14,867 bases of DNA. Origin: Treponema sp. (GTDB taxonomy: Bacteria > Spirochaetota > Spirochaetia > Treponematales > Treponemataceae). This document shows positions 1-6,488 of this stretch, one piece after another; position 1 is the first letter of the stretch, and every line of letters starts with the position of its first letter. The notes under the pieces are model-generated. The model did no database searches. It saw only the letters and a list, made by a program, of their open reading frames with translations, and had not been told where the DNA came from. The translations under genes were made by a program, and so were the position numbers. The stretch is taken from assembly GCA_021442965.1 (NCBI GenBank), contig JABUUX010000156.1:1-14867 (forward strand), given 5' to 3'.

Positions 1-162
1 GACGAACACAAAAAATATGCCGAACGAAGCCAGTCAAAACTTTCAGGAAATTTTGCTCTTCACGCCCCGGCCGACCAGGTCGAAGCCGAAAAAGCAAAAC
101 TCGCCGAAGAGTTGAATGTGGTAGAAAAAATGTCTCAATACATAGATGAATTGAAGAAATAG
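1..162 (+). CDS. valS: Valyl-tRNA synthetase, C-terminal end (5' truncated)
   Basis: The frame is open from the first base to a TAG at 160-162 and gives 53 residues. It shows the class I valyl-tRNA synthetase C-terminal arm: a KLSGNFALHAPADQVEAEKA segment followed by a short Lys/Glu/Leu coiled coil ending in IDELKK. In ValRS this arm packs on the tRNA elbow. The enzyme charges tRNA-Val in the cytoplasm. Only the tail is present, so the catalytic HIGH and KMSKS signatures cannot be checked. Its codons are noticeably richer in GCC, GTC and CTC than the AT-rich genes downstream, which fits a highly expressed housekeeping gene. The alternative, a generic coiled-coil end, is unlikely because the SGNF/APA/VEAEKAKL pattern is characteristic of ValRS. 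Confidence 0.88.
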   Translation, partial: DEHKKYAERSQSKLSGNFALHAPADQVEAEKAKLAEELNVVEKMSQYIDELKK

Positions 163-170
163 ATGTATGA

Positions 171-195
171 GGTGGTTGAGTTTATCGAAACCACC
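171..195 (+). terminator. Possible weak hairpin after valS
   Basis: A perfect 7-bp inverted repeat, GGTGGTT (171-177) and AACCACC (189-195), encloses an 11-nt loop and begins 8 nt after the valS stop. It is followed by an AT-rich stretch (tttaaaattt) but not by a clean T-run. It could be a weak transcription terminator or an mRNA 3'-end stabiliser; a chance palindrome is also possible. Confidence 0.35.
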
Positions 196-241
196 GTGGA
201 TTTAAAATTTCAGTTTGGCTAAATCACTCAAACTAACTGTA

Positions 242-310
242 ACGGTCATTTTGACAGAAGCTCAATGACCGTATTTGTAAGTCCAATGACCGCATACTTT
301 ACCACCGCAT
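242..310. repeat. Cluster of ACCGYAT-type short repeats with one inverted copy
   Basis: ACCGTAT/ACCGCAT occurs three times on the + strand, at 268-274, 289-295 and 304-310, the first two within a longer AATGACCG direct repeat spaced 21 nt. An inverted copy, ACGGTCATT (242-250), pairs perfectly over 9 bp with AATGACCGT (264-272) across a 13-nt loop. The cluster lies upstream of the promoter near 365. It could be an operator array or a short intergenic repeat element; the sequence alone does not decide. Confidence 0.45.
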
Positions 311-313
311 TTG

Positions 314-341
314 TCAATTGTGAATTATGAATTATGAATTG
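314..341. repeat. Heptamer tandem repeat (TGAATTA)
   Basis: Four tandem 7-nt units run from 314 to 341: TCAATTG, TGAATTA, TGAATTA and TGAATTG. The two central copies are identical. The array is AT-rich and sits immediately upstream of the predicted -35 region of the HD-domain gene, where it could act as an UP-like element. Simple heptamer arrays of this kind also occur as neutral intergenic repeats. Confidence 0.6.
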
Positions 342-370
342 TCTCCACAAATGTAGTTTTGTGATATACT
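342..370 (+). promoter_or_regulatory. Predicted extended -10 promoter of the HD-domain gene
   Basis: TATACT at 365-370 is preceded by TGA, giving the extended -10 form TGnTATACT. The best -35 at 17-bp spacing is TCTCCA (342-347), a weak match that the extended -10 could compensate for. Transcription would begin near 377. That position falls just before the upstream ATG at 378 and leaves the Shine-Dalgarno GGAGG (385-389) in the transcript, which supports translation from 396. Confidence 0.55.
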
Positions 371-395
371 ATTTAAGATGGTTCGGAGGCTCTGC

Positions 396-998
396 ATGGC
401 TAAAAATAAATACAAGATGAAAACTGAACGACCGCTTAAAATGAACGAAGAAGGTCTGCTTCAGCTAAAGAAAATTAATTTGGCGCCATATATGCAGCTT
501 GCTACTTCTTTGATTGGTAAAGCACGCCATGCAGGTGGAAATATGTTCCGTCATCAGATGGATACTCTTTCTATTCTTATTGATTACGGATATATTGATC
601 CAGTTTTATTAAAAGCGTCTCTTGTTCACGATACAATCGAAGATATTCCGGGCTTTGATTCTGACCTTATTAAAAATGCTGATGAAGACGGACCTGAAGT
701 ATTGAATCTGGTACTTGAAGTAACCAAGCATGAAGGTGAAGCAAAGCGGGATTTTCTTATGCGTATTATTACAGAAGGAAGTCAAAAAGCAAAAGTTCTG
801 AAATGTGCGGATCGTATTTCAAATATGATTTCACTGGGATATGTTACTGACAGTGAATTTATAGACCGCTATTGTAATGAGACAGAATTCTTTGTTCTGC
901 CGATTGCAATTGAAGTGGATTATAATATGTATCACGAATTAATTAATCTGATTATTACCCGCCACAAATTCCTTGAAGATTGGAAAAAAAATCAATAA
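396..998 (+). CDS. Stand-alone HD-domain (p)ppGpp hydrolase-like protein (small alarmone hydrolase type)
   Basis: The 200-residue protein consists essentially of a RelA/SpoT-type HD domain. Visible signatures, numbered from the chosen start, are His53 in FRHQMD, the His78-Asp79 pair and Glu82-Asp83 in LVHDTIEDI, and Asp139/Asn143 in LKCADRISNM. These match the Mn2+-binding and catalytic pattern of RelA/SpoT hydrolases and MESH1-like enzymes, which remove the 3' pyrophosphate of (p)ppGpp. No synthetase, TGS or ACT domain follows, so this would be a single-domain hydrolase. An ATG at 378 could give six more residues (MVRRLC), but GGAGG at 385-389 lies 6 nt before the ATG at 396, so 396 is preferred. 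The polyprenyl synthase starts 21 nt after the stop, suggesting one transcript. Substrate is inferred from family; another phosphohydrolase activity is possible. Confidence 0.8.
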   Translation: MAKNKYKMKTERPLKMNEEGLLQLKKINLAPYMQLATSLIGKARHAGGNMFRHQMDTLSILIDYGYIDPVLLKASLVHDTIEDIPGFDSDLIKNADEDGPEVLNLVLEVTKHEGEAKRDFLMRIITEGSQKAKVLKCADRISNMISLGYVTDSEFIDRYCNETEFFVLPIAIEVDYNMYHELINLIITRHKFLEDWKKNQ

Positions 999-1019
999 AC
1001 ATAATCAAACAGAGAATAT

Positions 1020-2093
1020 ATGAATCCTGAATTTTTAAAACGACTTGATAAAATAGAAAAAGAAATTAAAGAAGCAACTGAACTAACTGAAAATTGGAAG
1101 AAAAAATCTTTTGGTGTACTGCCTGAAGGTTCCTGTCCTTCTTACTGCCCTGAGTTATATTTGAACTGTCTTTTGGAACCAAACTCTAAATTAATTGGTA
1201 TGGGCGGAAAAAGATGGAGACCTTTGTTTGCAACACTTATTGCAGATTTGGTTTCTGGAAATAAGGACAGCAATTTGGTTTACAAACTTGCTCCAGTTGT
1301 AGAGTTTGTTCATACAGCAAGTCTTATTCATGATGATATAGAAGACGGTGCAGATTTAAGACGGGGACATCCGTGTGCTCATATTGCTTATGGTTTGGAT
1401 ACAGCATTGAATGCTGGAAGCTGGTTTTATTTTGAAGCCCTGGCTTTGATTGATGCTTTAGAAATTGAGGATGGGAAAAAACTTGCTTTACACAAGATGA
1501 CAGGACAGGAATTAAGAAGGCTTCATCTTGGACAGGCAATGGATATTTACTGGCACAGAAATGTAAATGTGTTTCCTTCTGAAAAAGAGTATGAAGCTAT
1601 GGTCAGACAGAAAACCGGAACGCTTGCAAATCTTGCGGCTCAGCTTGGGGCTTTAGCCTCCGGGGCAGATGAAGAACTTTCCAATGAGCTTGGACAGACT
1701 GCTTCAAGTGTTGGGATGGGGTTCCAGATTATTGATGATGTTATTAATTTAACAACCGGAAATGTTGGAAAAAAACGGGGAGATGATATTGTTGAAGGAA
1801 AGAAAAGTCTTCCTGTTTTAATTCATGTAAAAAATCATCCTGAGAATAAGGAAAAAATTTCTGAGCTAATGGAAGAGGCAGGAAAAGAAGGCATTGAAAG
1901 TGCTGCAGTGGAAAAATGCATAAAACTTTTAGAAACTGACGGATGTATAGAAGAAGCCAGAAAAAAGGGCGTAAGTGTAATAAAACAGACTTGTGAACAG
2001 TTTCGTAATCTTGGTTTAAAAAAATGTGGAAAGGATAGCATAAAGGCTGCTGATTTAATTGAAGAACTTTTTACAAGTATGATTCCAAATTAA
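1020..2093 (+). CDS. Polyprenyl diphosphate synthase (trans-isoprenyl transferase)
   Basis: This 357-residue protein belongs to the head-to-tail isoprenyl diphosphate synthase family, which condenses isopentenyl diphosphate with an allylic diphosphate in the cytoplasm. Expected motifs appear in order: GGKRWRP (62-68), the first aspartate-rich motif DDIED (105-109) followed by RRGHP (114-118), RQKTG (196-200), and the second aspartate-rich region IIDDVIN (237-243) followed by GKKRGDDIVEGKKSLP (250-265). The last position of the second motif is Asn243 rather than Asp, a variant also known in some geranylgeranyl-type enzymes. Chain length cannot be assigned confidently; a bulky-residue analysis before the first motif would be needed. 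Only a weak AGAGA (1011-1015) precedes the ATG. The 21-nt gap after the HD-domain gene suggests co-transcription. Confidence 0.9.
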   Translation: MNPEFLKRLDKIEKEIKEATELTENWKKKSFGVLPEGSCPSYCPELYLNCLLEPNSKLIGMGGKRWRPLFATLIADLVSGNKDSNLVYKLAPVVEFVHTASLIHDDIEDGADLRRGHPCAHIAYGLDTALNAGSWFYFEALALIDALEIEDGKKLALHKMTGQELRRLHLGQAMDIYWHRNVNVFPSEKEYEAMVRQKTGTLANLAAQLGALASGADEELSNELGQTASSVGMGFQIIDDVINLTTGNVGKKRGDDIVEGKKSLPVLIHVKNHPENKEKISELMEEAGKEGIESAAVEKCIKLLETDGCIEEARKKGVSVIKQTCEQFRNLGLKKCGKDSIKAADLIEELFTSMIPN

Positions 2094-2152
2094 AAGTGAT
2101 GTGAAGAAGTATGAACTTATGGTGCCTGATTACTGATTTTTTTCGCCAAAAC

Positions 2153-2181
2153 TTTAATTCTAACTAAAAATGAAGTATATT
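2153..2181 (+). promoter_or_regulatory. Weak candidate promoter upstream of the TPR gene
   Basis: TATATT (2176-2181) with TTTAAT (2153-2158) at 17-bp spacing gives a sigma-70-like pair; the -35 half matches only three of six consensus bases. A transcript starting about 7 nt downstream would begin almost at the ATG at 2188, making it nearly leaderless. That would fit the lack of a good Shine-Dalgarno. The region is AT-rich, so chance matches are easy. Confidence 0.3.
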
Positions 2182-2187
2182 TAATAT

Positions 2188-2715
2188 ATGATAGAACGAG
2201 CAGATACATTGAACAATCAGGCAATTCTCCTTGCAAAAGACGGTCATTTTAACGAGGCTCTGGCATGTCTTCGCCGTGCTATTCATATTGACCGGAATAA
2301 TTACCTTGTATGGTTTAATCTGGGAATTACTTACAGAGATGCAGGAGATTTACCAAAAGCTGTAGATGCTCTTCAGAATGCTTTTTCTATTTCGCCGGAT
2401 CAGGAAGATGTGGTAGAAGCACTTTGCGTAGCGTGTATGAATCTTCATCTTTTGGACAGAGCTTTTGAATTTTGTGAAGAAGGTTTGGATTATCACCCGA
2501 CAAGTGCAAGGCTTTGGAATCTTTTAGGTGTTCTGCAATTTAATGACAATGAGTTTGATGATGCCGCAGAAAGTTTTGAAATGGCGGTTACAATAAATCC
2601 TTATTATCTTGATGCTTTGTATAATCTGCACGATACATACATAGAACAGAAAAATGTTAATGGTGTTAAGATAACTGCAATGAAAATTAAAGAACTGGAA
2701 GGAAACAGAAAGTGA
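2188..2715 (+). CDS. Tetratricopeptide (TPR) repeat protein
   Basis: The 175-residue protein is built almost wholly of TPR helices. About four to five 34-residue repeats are visible at roughly 5-37, 39-72, 74-106, 108-140 and a weaker one at 142-171. They carry the usual pattern of small residues at alternating helix positions and Pro at repeat ends (for example WFNLGITYRDAGDLPKAVDA, then SISPD; LWNLLGVLQFNDNEFDDAAE, then TINPY). No signal peptide or membrane segment is seen, so it is probably a cytoplasmic protein-protein interaction scaffold with unknown partner. There is no strong Shine-Dalgarno before the ATG, but no better in-frame start lies nearby. Its stop overlaps the GTG start of the RseC-like gene by 4 nt (GTGA), implying translational coupling and perhaps a shared membrane-linked role. 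Confidence 0.85.
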   Translation: MIERADTLNNQAILLAKDGHFNEALACLRRAIHIDRNNYLVWFNLGITYRDAGDLPKAVDALQNAFSISPDQEDVVEALCVACMNLHLLDRAFEFCEEGLDYHPTSARLWNLLGVLQFNDNEFDDAAESFEMAVTINPYYLDALYNLHDTYIEQKNVNGVKITAMKIKELEGNRK

Positions 2716-3128
2716 AAAAACTTTACAAAGTGAGCCGCGTAATTGAAGATAAAGTTGAAATCATCCCCTTTGATAAAGAGACGTGCTCAAACTGTAGTTC
2801 CTCCTGTAACGGCTGTAAGGTTGTGCTTACTGCTCAAAATAACAGAAGACTGGATTTAAAACCCGGAATGACTGTAACCGCAAACGTCCTTACTTCTTTT
2901 CAGGCTTTTTGTAATGTGATTACTCTTTTAGTGCCTGTTTTATGTGCTGTTGGAGGATTTTTTCTTTCTGATTTTTTTGCCGGTGTCTTAAAGGTTGAAG
3001 CTACAGAAGGATTTAAGGCAGTGTGCGTACTTGCAGGTCTTTTTATTCCGGGAATTATCATTTTCTTTTTTACAAGAAACAAGTCAAATCTTGTGGAACT
3101 TCAAATTACCGGAATTGTAAAAGACTGA
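2712..3128 (+). CDS. RseC/MucC-like redox membrane protein
   Basis: The 138-residue protein fits the RseC/MucC family (SoxR-reducing-system RseC family). It has a short N-terminal cytoplasmic region, a four-cysteine cluster C25-x2-C28-x3-C32-x2-C35, a small beta-type region, two membrane helices (about 66-90 and 102-121) and a short basic tail. In proteobacteria, RseC works with the Rsx/Rnf electron-transfer complex and affects SoxR reduction and sigma-E control; the Cys cluster probably binds metal or an Fe-S centre. Whether that role holds in a spirochaete is unknown. Translation starts at GTG 2712, inside the TPR stop, with AAGGA at 2699-2703 (8-nt spacing) as Shine-Dalgarno. No Rnf or SoxR gene is in view. 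Confidence 0.78.
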   Translation: MKKLYKVSRVIEDKVEIIPFDKETCSNCSSSCNGCKVVLTAQNNRRLDLKPGMTVTANVLTSFQAFCNVITLLVPVLCAVGGFFLSDFFAGVLKVEATEGFKAVCVLAGLFIPGIIIFFFTRNKSNLVELQITGIVKD

Positions 3129-3130
3129 AT

Positions 3131-3997
3131 TTATTCTGTAATTCTTTTTATCCATGAAAGCAGGTCTTGGTTCCAGTTATAGTGTTCCATGAACGAACCT
3201 TGCAGCATACCAAATCCGTGTTTACCCCAAGAGTACATATGAAATTCGCAGTCAGGAATTCCTTTGTCAGAAAGAGCTTTGTTGAGTTCTAAAGAATTTC
3301 TGTAATCTACAACATCATCATCAACACATACAACAATGTAAGTTGGCGGCATGTCTGAAGGAACATTTTGTTCCATGGAAAATTTTTCTTTACGCTCATC
3401 ACTCTGGTCTTTTCCTAAAAGTGAATCCCGTGACCAATGATGGGCTAGGGGGTCTTTCATACTTACAACGGGGTAGACAGGCATACAGAAATCAGGCCGC
3501 AGGGATTCTTCTGTGTGGATACCAAGTTTTTCCAGTTCATTTACAGTGCTTCCAAATTCACCTGCCATAGTAACCAGATGTCCTCCGGCTGAATATCCTA
3601 TGACTCCTACTTTTGTTTTATCTATTCCGTATTCTTCTGCATTTTCACGTACCAGCTGAATAGCACGCTGAAGATCTTCTAACATGGCAGGATGGTGATA
3701 GTTTTCTTCTGCAGAGCGGTATTTAAGCATAAAGGCTGTGATACCATTTTCAGAAAACCATTTTGTGCTCATGTATCCTTCGTTATAAAGTCCCAAATGA
3801 TGATAGCTTCCGCCCGGACAGACAATAACAGCAACGCCTTTGTTATCTGTTCCGGATTTTGGTTTATGCATATACATGACGGAATTTTCTTTTTTCATAC
3901 CAGAAACATTTTTCCATAAATATATGGTAGCATCCTGCGAAAAAGAAATTTGGCTTATTATAAAAATAAAGAATAATGTCCATAAAGTTTTTTTCAT
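3131..3997 (-). CDS. Exported alpha/beta-hydrolase esterase (acetyl-xylan-esterase-like)
   Basis: The 288-residue protein begins with a signal peptide (MKK, hydrophobic core to about 18, cleavage near SFS/QD at 20-21), so it should act in the periplasm or at the surface. The alpha/beta-hydrolase fold is recognised from the oxyanion segment CPGGSYHHL (60-68), nucleophile elbow G-Y-S136-A-G, acid loop VDDDVVDY (225-232) and His260 in GKHGFG. This arrangement is typical of small carbohydrate esterases related to Bacteroides-type acetyl xylan esterases, which deacetylate plant glycans; substrate is an inference. Its ATG overlaps the stop of the upstream GH95 gene as ATGA, with GAGG (complement of 4005-4008) 7 nt upstream, so the two are translationally coupled. 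The gene ends 2 nt from the convergent RseC-like gene, leaving no room for a separate terminator. Confidence 0.82.
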   Translation of the reverse strand: MKKTLWTLFFIFIISQISFSQDATIYLWKNVSGMKKENSVMYMHKPKSGTDNKGVAVIVCPGGSYHHLGLYNEGYMSTKWFSENGITAFMLKYRSAEENYHHPAMLEDLQRAIQLVRENAEEYGIDKTKVGVIGYSAGGHLVTMAGEFGSTVNELEKLGIHTEESLRPDFCMPVYPVVSMKDPLAHHWSRDSLLGKDQSDERKEKFSMEQNVPSDMPPTYIVVCVDDDVVDYRNSLELNKALSDKGIPDCEFHMYSWGKHGFGMLQGSFMEHYNWNQDLLSWIKRITE

Positions 3998-6402
3998 TTT
4001 ATATCCTCATCATAAATAATCTGGTATGGAGTGTTTCCGCCGTAAACTCTGTAATTTTTTAATTTTCCTTTTTCCCAATAAAGATCCAAACTAAGGTTAC
4101 CTTTGGTTTTTATTCCTGTAAGACTTCCATTCTGCCAAGTTTCAGTTTCAGGTAAAGAAGGAAGAAGATGAATTATAACAGAAGGTTTCCCATTTTTCCA
4201 TTCCATAGAACTTTGAACCAGCATCTGCATAATTCCGGCCAAAGCTCCAAAATTTCCGTCAATTTGGAAAGGCGGATGAATATCAAGAAGGTTTGGATTT
4301 GTGGAATGTGAAAGAATTTTTGTTAAAGCGTCTCCGGCTTCATTTTTTTGGTGCAGGGCTGCACGGAAATTTATTATCCATGCCTGACTCCAGCCAGTGT
4401 GACCTCCTCCAGAAGAAAGTCTTTTTTCAAGTGTCTTTTTTGCACCTTCTGCAAGAAGCGGCGTTTTTTCTAAAGAGATGCTGTGTCCCGGGAAGAGTCC
4501 GTAAAGGTGAGAGATGTGTCTGTGTCCCGGTTCTATTTCTTCAAATTCTTCGTTCCATTCCATGATTGAGTCGTCTGAATTCAGTGAAGGTTTTTTGATG
4601 TGTGAAAGTACGTACTCAAAATCTTTTCGGTCTGAAGTCTTGTATTTTTTACCTTGAAGGTTTACTGCATTATTTCCCAATACATCCATGGCTTTAAGGC
4701 AGCTTTCAAAAAGATGTGTCAGAATTTGATTATCCATTTCACAGCCTGCGCTAAAAACTTTTGCAGCTCCATCTTTTGTCTTGTAAGAGTTTTCAGGGGA
4801 AGCCGATGGAATAAGAATAAGGTAAGGGTTTCCGTCAGAAGCATTAATTTTTGAAGGCTGCAAAAAATCAGTATAGAAAAGGCACGCTTCATGGATAAGG
4901 TAGTAGTACTTTGAAAGCATTTTTTTATCCAGAGTGTATTCATAATGTTCCCAAATGTGTGTTGCAAGCCAGCCGCTTCCAAGTGTCCAGTAGGTTCCCG
5001 GAAGCCATGCATCCTGTGGAGCGGAATCTCCCCATATGTCTGTGTTATGATGCATAACGTAGCCACGGCAGTTGTACATTTTTTTTGCAGTAACAAGTCC
5101 CTTTTCATATCCGCGTGAAAGAAGTTCAAAGACAGTGTTTTCTGTTTCTGAAAGATTACACATGCACGCAGCCCAGTAATTCATTTGCAGGTTAATGTTG
5201 ATGGTGTATTTACTTCCCCACGGAGGATCCATGTAACAGTTCCAGATGCCTTGCAGAGTTGCCGGAAGAACACCTGGTTTTCTGGAAGATGATATTAGAA
5301 GATAGCGTCCAAAATTTGCGTACTGATTTATGCATAATGCAAGATCATTTTTATGTAAATTATTTTCCCTTAACTTTTGAATTAAATCTGGAGTTGAAAA
5401 ATTTGTTTTATCTTTTTCAGTGTTATTTTCATCAGAAATCAAAGTAAATTTCATTCTGCTGTAATAGGAAGAAAATTCTTTTTTATGGTTTTCAAGGATT
5501 TCTTTGTATTTGTTGGAAAAATCTTTTTTATCACTTTCTGTAAAGAGTGAGCATAAAGCTGAAAGTTGTTTTTTTACTTTTGGTGTCCATGTGTTTTTTC
5601 TTATGGCTTCTTCATATTCTTTAAGATTTAAGGGATGGTTTTTACCTGTAAAATTATTGAAAGTTTTTATTGCAATAAAAATAACGGCTTCATCTATATC
5701 CTCTCCGCAAATGCAGGTACCCATAATTTTTGTTTGTCCGCCTTTACATACAGCCCCTGCTCCTGCAGTAAACGGAATTCCGTGAGAATCTTCCAAAAAA
5801 ATAAATTTTCCGTCTGTAAAAACTGAATCAGCCCAAACACCTCGTTCCAAATTTCCTCTAAAATTAATCTTTCCTTTTTTATCTGACTGAACGTGCATAA
5901 CAATTATATCGTCGTAAGCAGAAACAAAAGTTGTTCTTGTAAAAAGAGTTCCTTCCTGATCTTGATATTTTACTATGTGTAATCCCTGGTTCATATCCAG
6001 AGTCATGGAATAATCGGAGAAGGAATCAAGTGTGTGTCCCTGCATTGGTCCTGTAACTCCGGTATTTGTTTTTGTAAAAAAATCAATGTTGAAGTCTCCG
6101 GCATTCTGGTAACAGCGCATATTTACTGTAGTGCCTGAAATAACACGGTAAGCCATTTCCTGTGCTTCATTAATTTTTCCTTTATCTATAAGGCTTCGAA
6201 TATCATTCAGGCCTGTAACTGCAGACTGATTATTCCTTTCCATTGGACCGCCAGACCAAATGTTTTCTTCATTAAGTTGTAGACCTTCCTGAAATGGATC
6301 TCCTTTTATCATTACTCCAAGTCTTCCGTTTCCCAGTGGGATTCTGCTTTCCCAATTCCATGAATCAGCCGGTTTATTAAAAACAAGAACGTCAGGTGAC
6401 AT
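3994..6402 (-). CDS. GH95 family alpha-L-fucosidase / alpha-L-galactosidase
   Basis: The 802-residue protein matches glycoside hydrolase family 95 along its full expected length. It opens with the IPLGNGRLGVMIKGD and LQLNEENIWSGGP signatures (21-53), then a beta-sandwich region to about 275, and a helical catalytic domain. Residues corresponding to those described for Bifidobacterium AfcA are all visible: Asn402 and Asn404 in NINLQMNYW, the acid Glu537 in PSASPEN, and Asp715 in QIDGNFG. GH95 enzymes invert alpha-L-fucosides such as 1,2-linked fucose; some act on alpha-L-galactose of plant polymers. No signal peptide is present, and an in-frame TAG at 6415-6417 blocks any upstream extension, so the enzyme is predicted to be cytoplasmic. 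AAGGAG (complement of 6409-6414) lies 6 nt before the ATG. The gene leads a two-gene unit with the exported esterase. Confidence 0.92.
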   Translation of the reverse strand: MSPDVLVFNKPADSWNWESRIPLGNGRLGVMIKGDPFQEGLQLNEENIWSGGPMERNNQSAVTGLNDIRSLIDKGKINEAQEMAYRVISGTTVNMRCYQNAGDFNIDFFTKTNTGVTGPMQGHTLDSFSDYSMTLDMNQGLHIVKYQDQEGTLFTRTTFVSAYDDIIVMHVQSDKKGKINFRGNLERGVWADSVFTDGKFIFLEDSHGIPFTAGAGAVCKGGQTKIMGTCICGEDIDEAVIFIAIKTFNNFTGKNHPLNLKEYEEAIRKNTWTPKVKKQLSALCSLFTESDKKDFSNKYKEILENHKKEFSSYYSRMKFTLISDENNTEKDKTNFSTPDLIQKLRENNLHKNDLALCINQYANFGRYLLISSSRKPGVLPATLQGIWNCYMDPPWGSKYTININLQMNYWAACMCNLSETENTVFELLSRGYEKGLVTAKKMYNCRGYVMHHNTDIWGDSAPQDAWLPGTYWTLGSGWLATHIWEHYEYTLDKKMLSKYYYLIHEACLFYTDFLQPSKINASDGNPYLILIPSASPENSYKTKDGAAKVFSAGCEMDNQILTHLFESCLKAMDVLGNNAVNLQGKKYKTSDRKDFEYVLSHIKKPSLNSDDSIMEWNEEFEEIEPGHRHISHLYGLFPGHSISLEKTPLLAEGAKKTLEKRLSSGGGHTGWSQAWIINFRAALHQKNEAGDALTKILSHSTNPNLLDIHPPFQIDGNFGALAGIMQMLVQSSMEWKNGKPSVIIHLLPSLPETETWQNGSLTGIKTKGNLSLDLYWEKGKLKNYRVYGGNTPYQIIYDEDIK

Positions 6403-6415
6403 TAAAAACTCCTTC

Positions 6416-6466
6416 TATCGGCACATTTTACGATTTTCTTAATGAAAATGCTACTTTATGCCGATA
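6416..6466. promoter_or_regulatory. 8-bp inverted repeat in the divergent promoter region
   Basis: TATCGGCA (6416-6423) and TGCCGATA (6459-6466) form a perfect inverted repeat separated by 35 nt, between the divergent GH95 and surface-protein genes. The right arm overlaps the predicted -10 of the rightward operon; the left arm abuts the GH95 Shine-Dalgarno. Either the arms are binding sites for one regulator or they are two facing -10 elements of the GCCGATAA type. Confidence 0.45.
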
Positions 6467-6468
6467 AT
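6440..6468 (+). promoter_or_regulatory. Predicted promoter of the rightward surface-protein operon
   Basis: GCCGATAA (6460-6467) is an exact match to the sigma-28 (FliA) -10 consensus, with TAAT (6440-6443) 16 nt upstream as a partial -35 (consensus TAAA at about 15 nt). Read as sigma-70 instead, GATAAT (6463-6468) has only a weak -35 (TTAATG, 6439-6444, spacing 18). Transcription would start near 6474, close to or within the region leading to the Shine-Dalgarno GGAG (6476-6479), giving a short leader. Confidence 0.45.
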
Positions 6469-6488
6469 TTGAGTCGGAGAATACCATT

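Noticed and set aside
378..395. Upstream ATG as the start of the HD-domain protein
   Set aside because: No Shine-Dalgarno precedes it and it would sit at the predicted transcript 5' end; GGAGG at 385-389 favours the ATG at 396. A leaderless start at 378 remains possible but less likely.
2094..2187. Rho-independent terminator after the prenyl synthase (T-run at 2137-2143)
   Set aside because: No stem of more than 4 bp precedes the seven Ts, so a terminator is not supported.
3110..3160. Bidirectional terminator between the convergent RseC-like and esterase genes
   Set aside because: The stops are 2 nt apart and only a 5-bp GAATT/AATTC pairing with a long loop is visible near a short T-run; too weak to call.
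4719..5129. 136-codon minus-strand frame inside the GH95 gene
   Set aside because: It lies in another frame of a full-length, motif-complete GH95 gene and shows no recognisable protein features.
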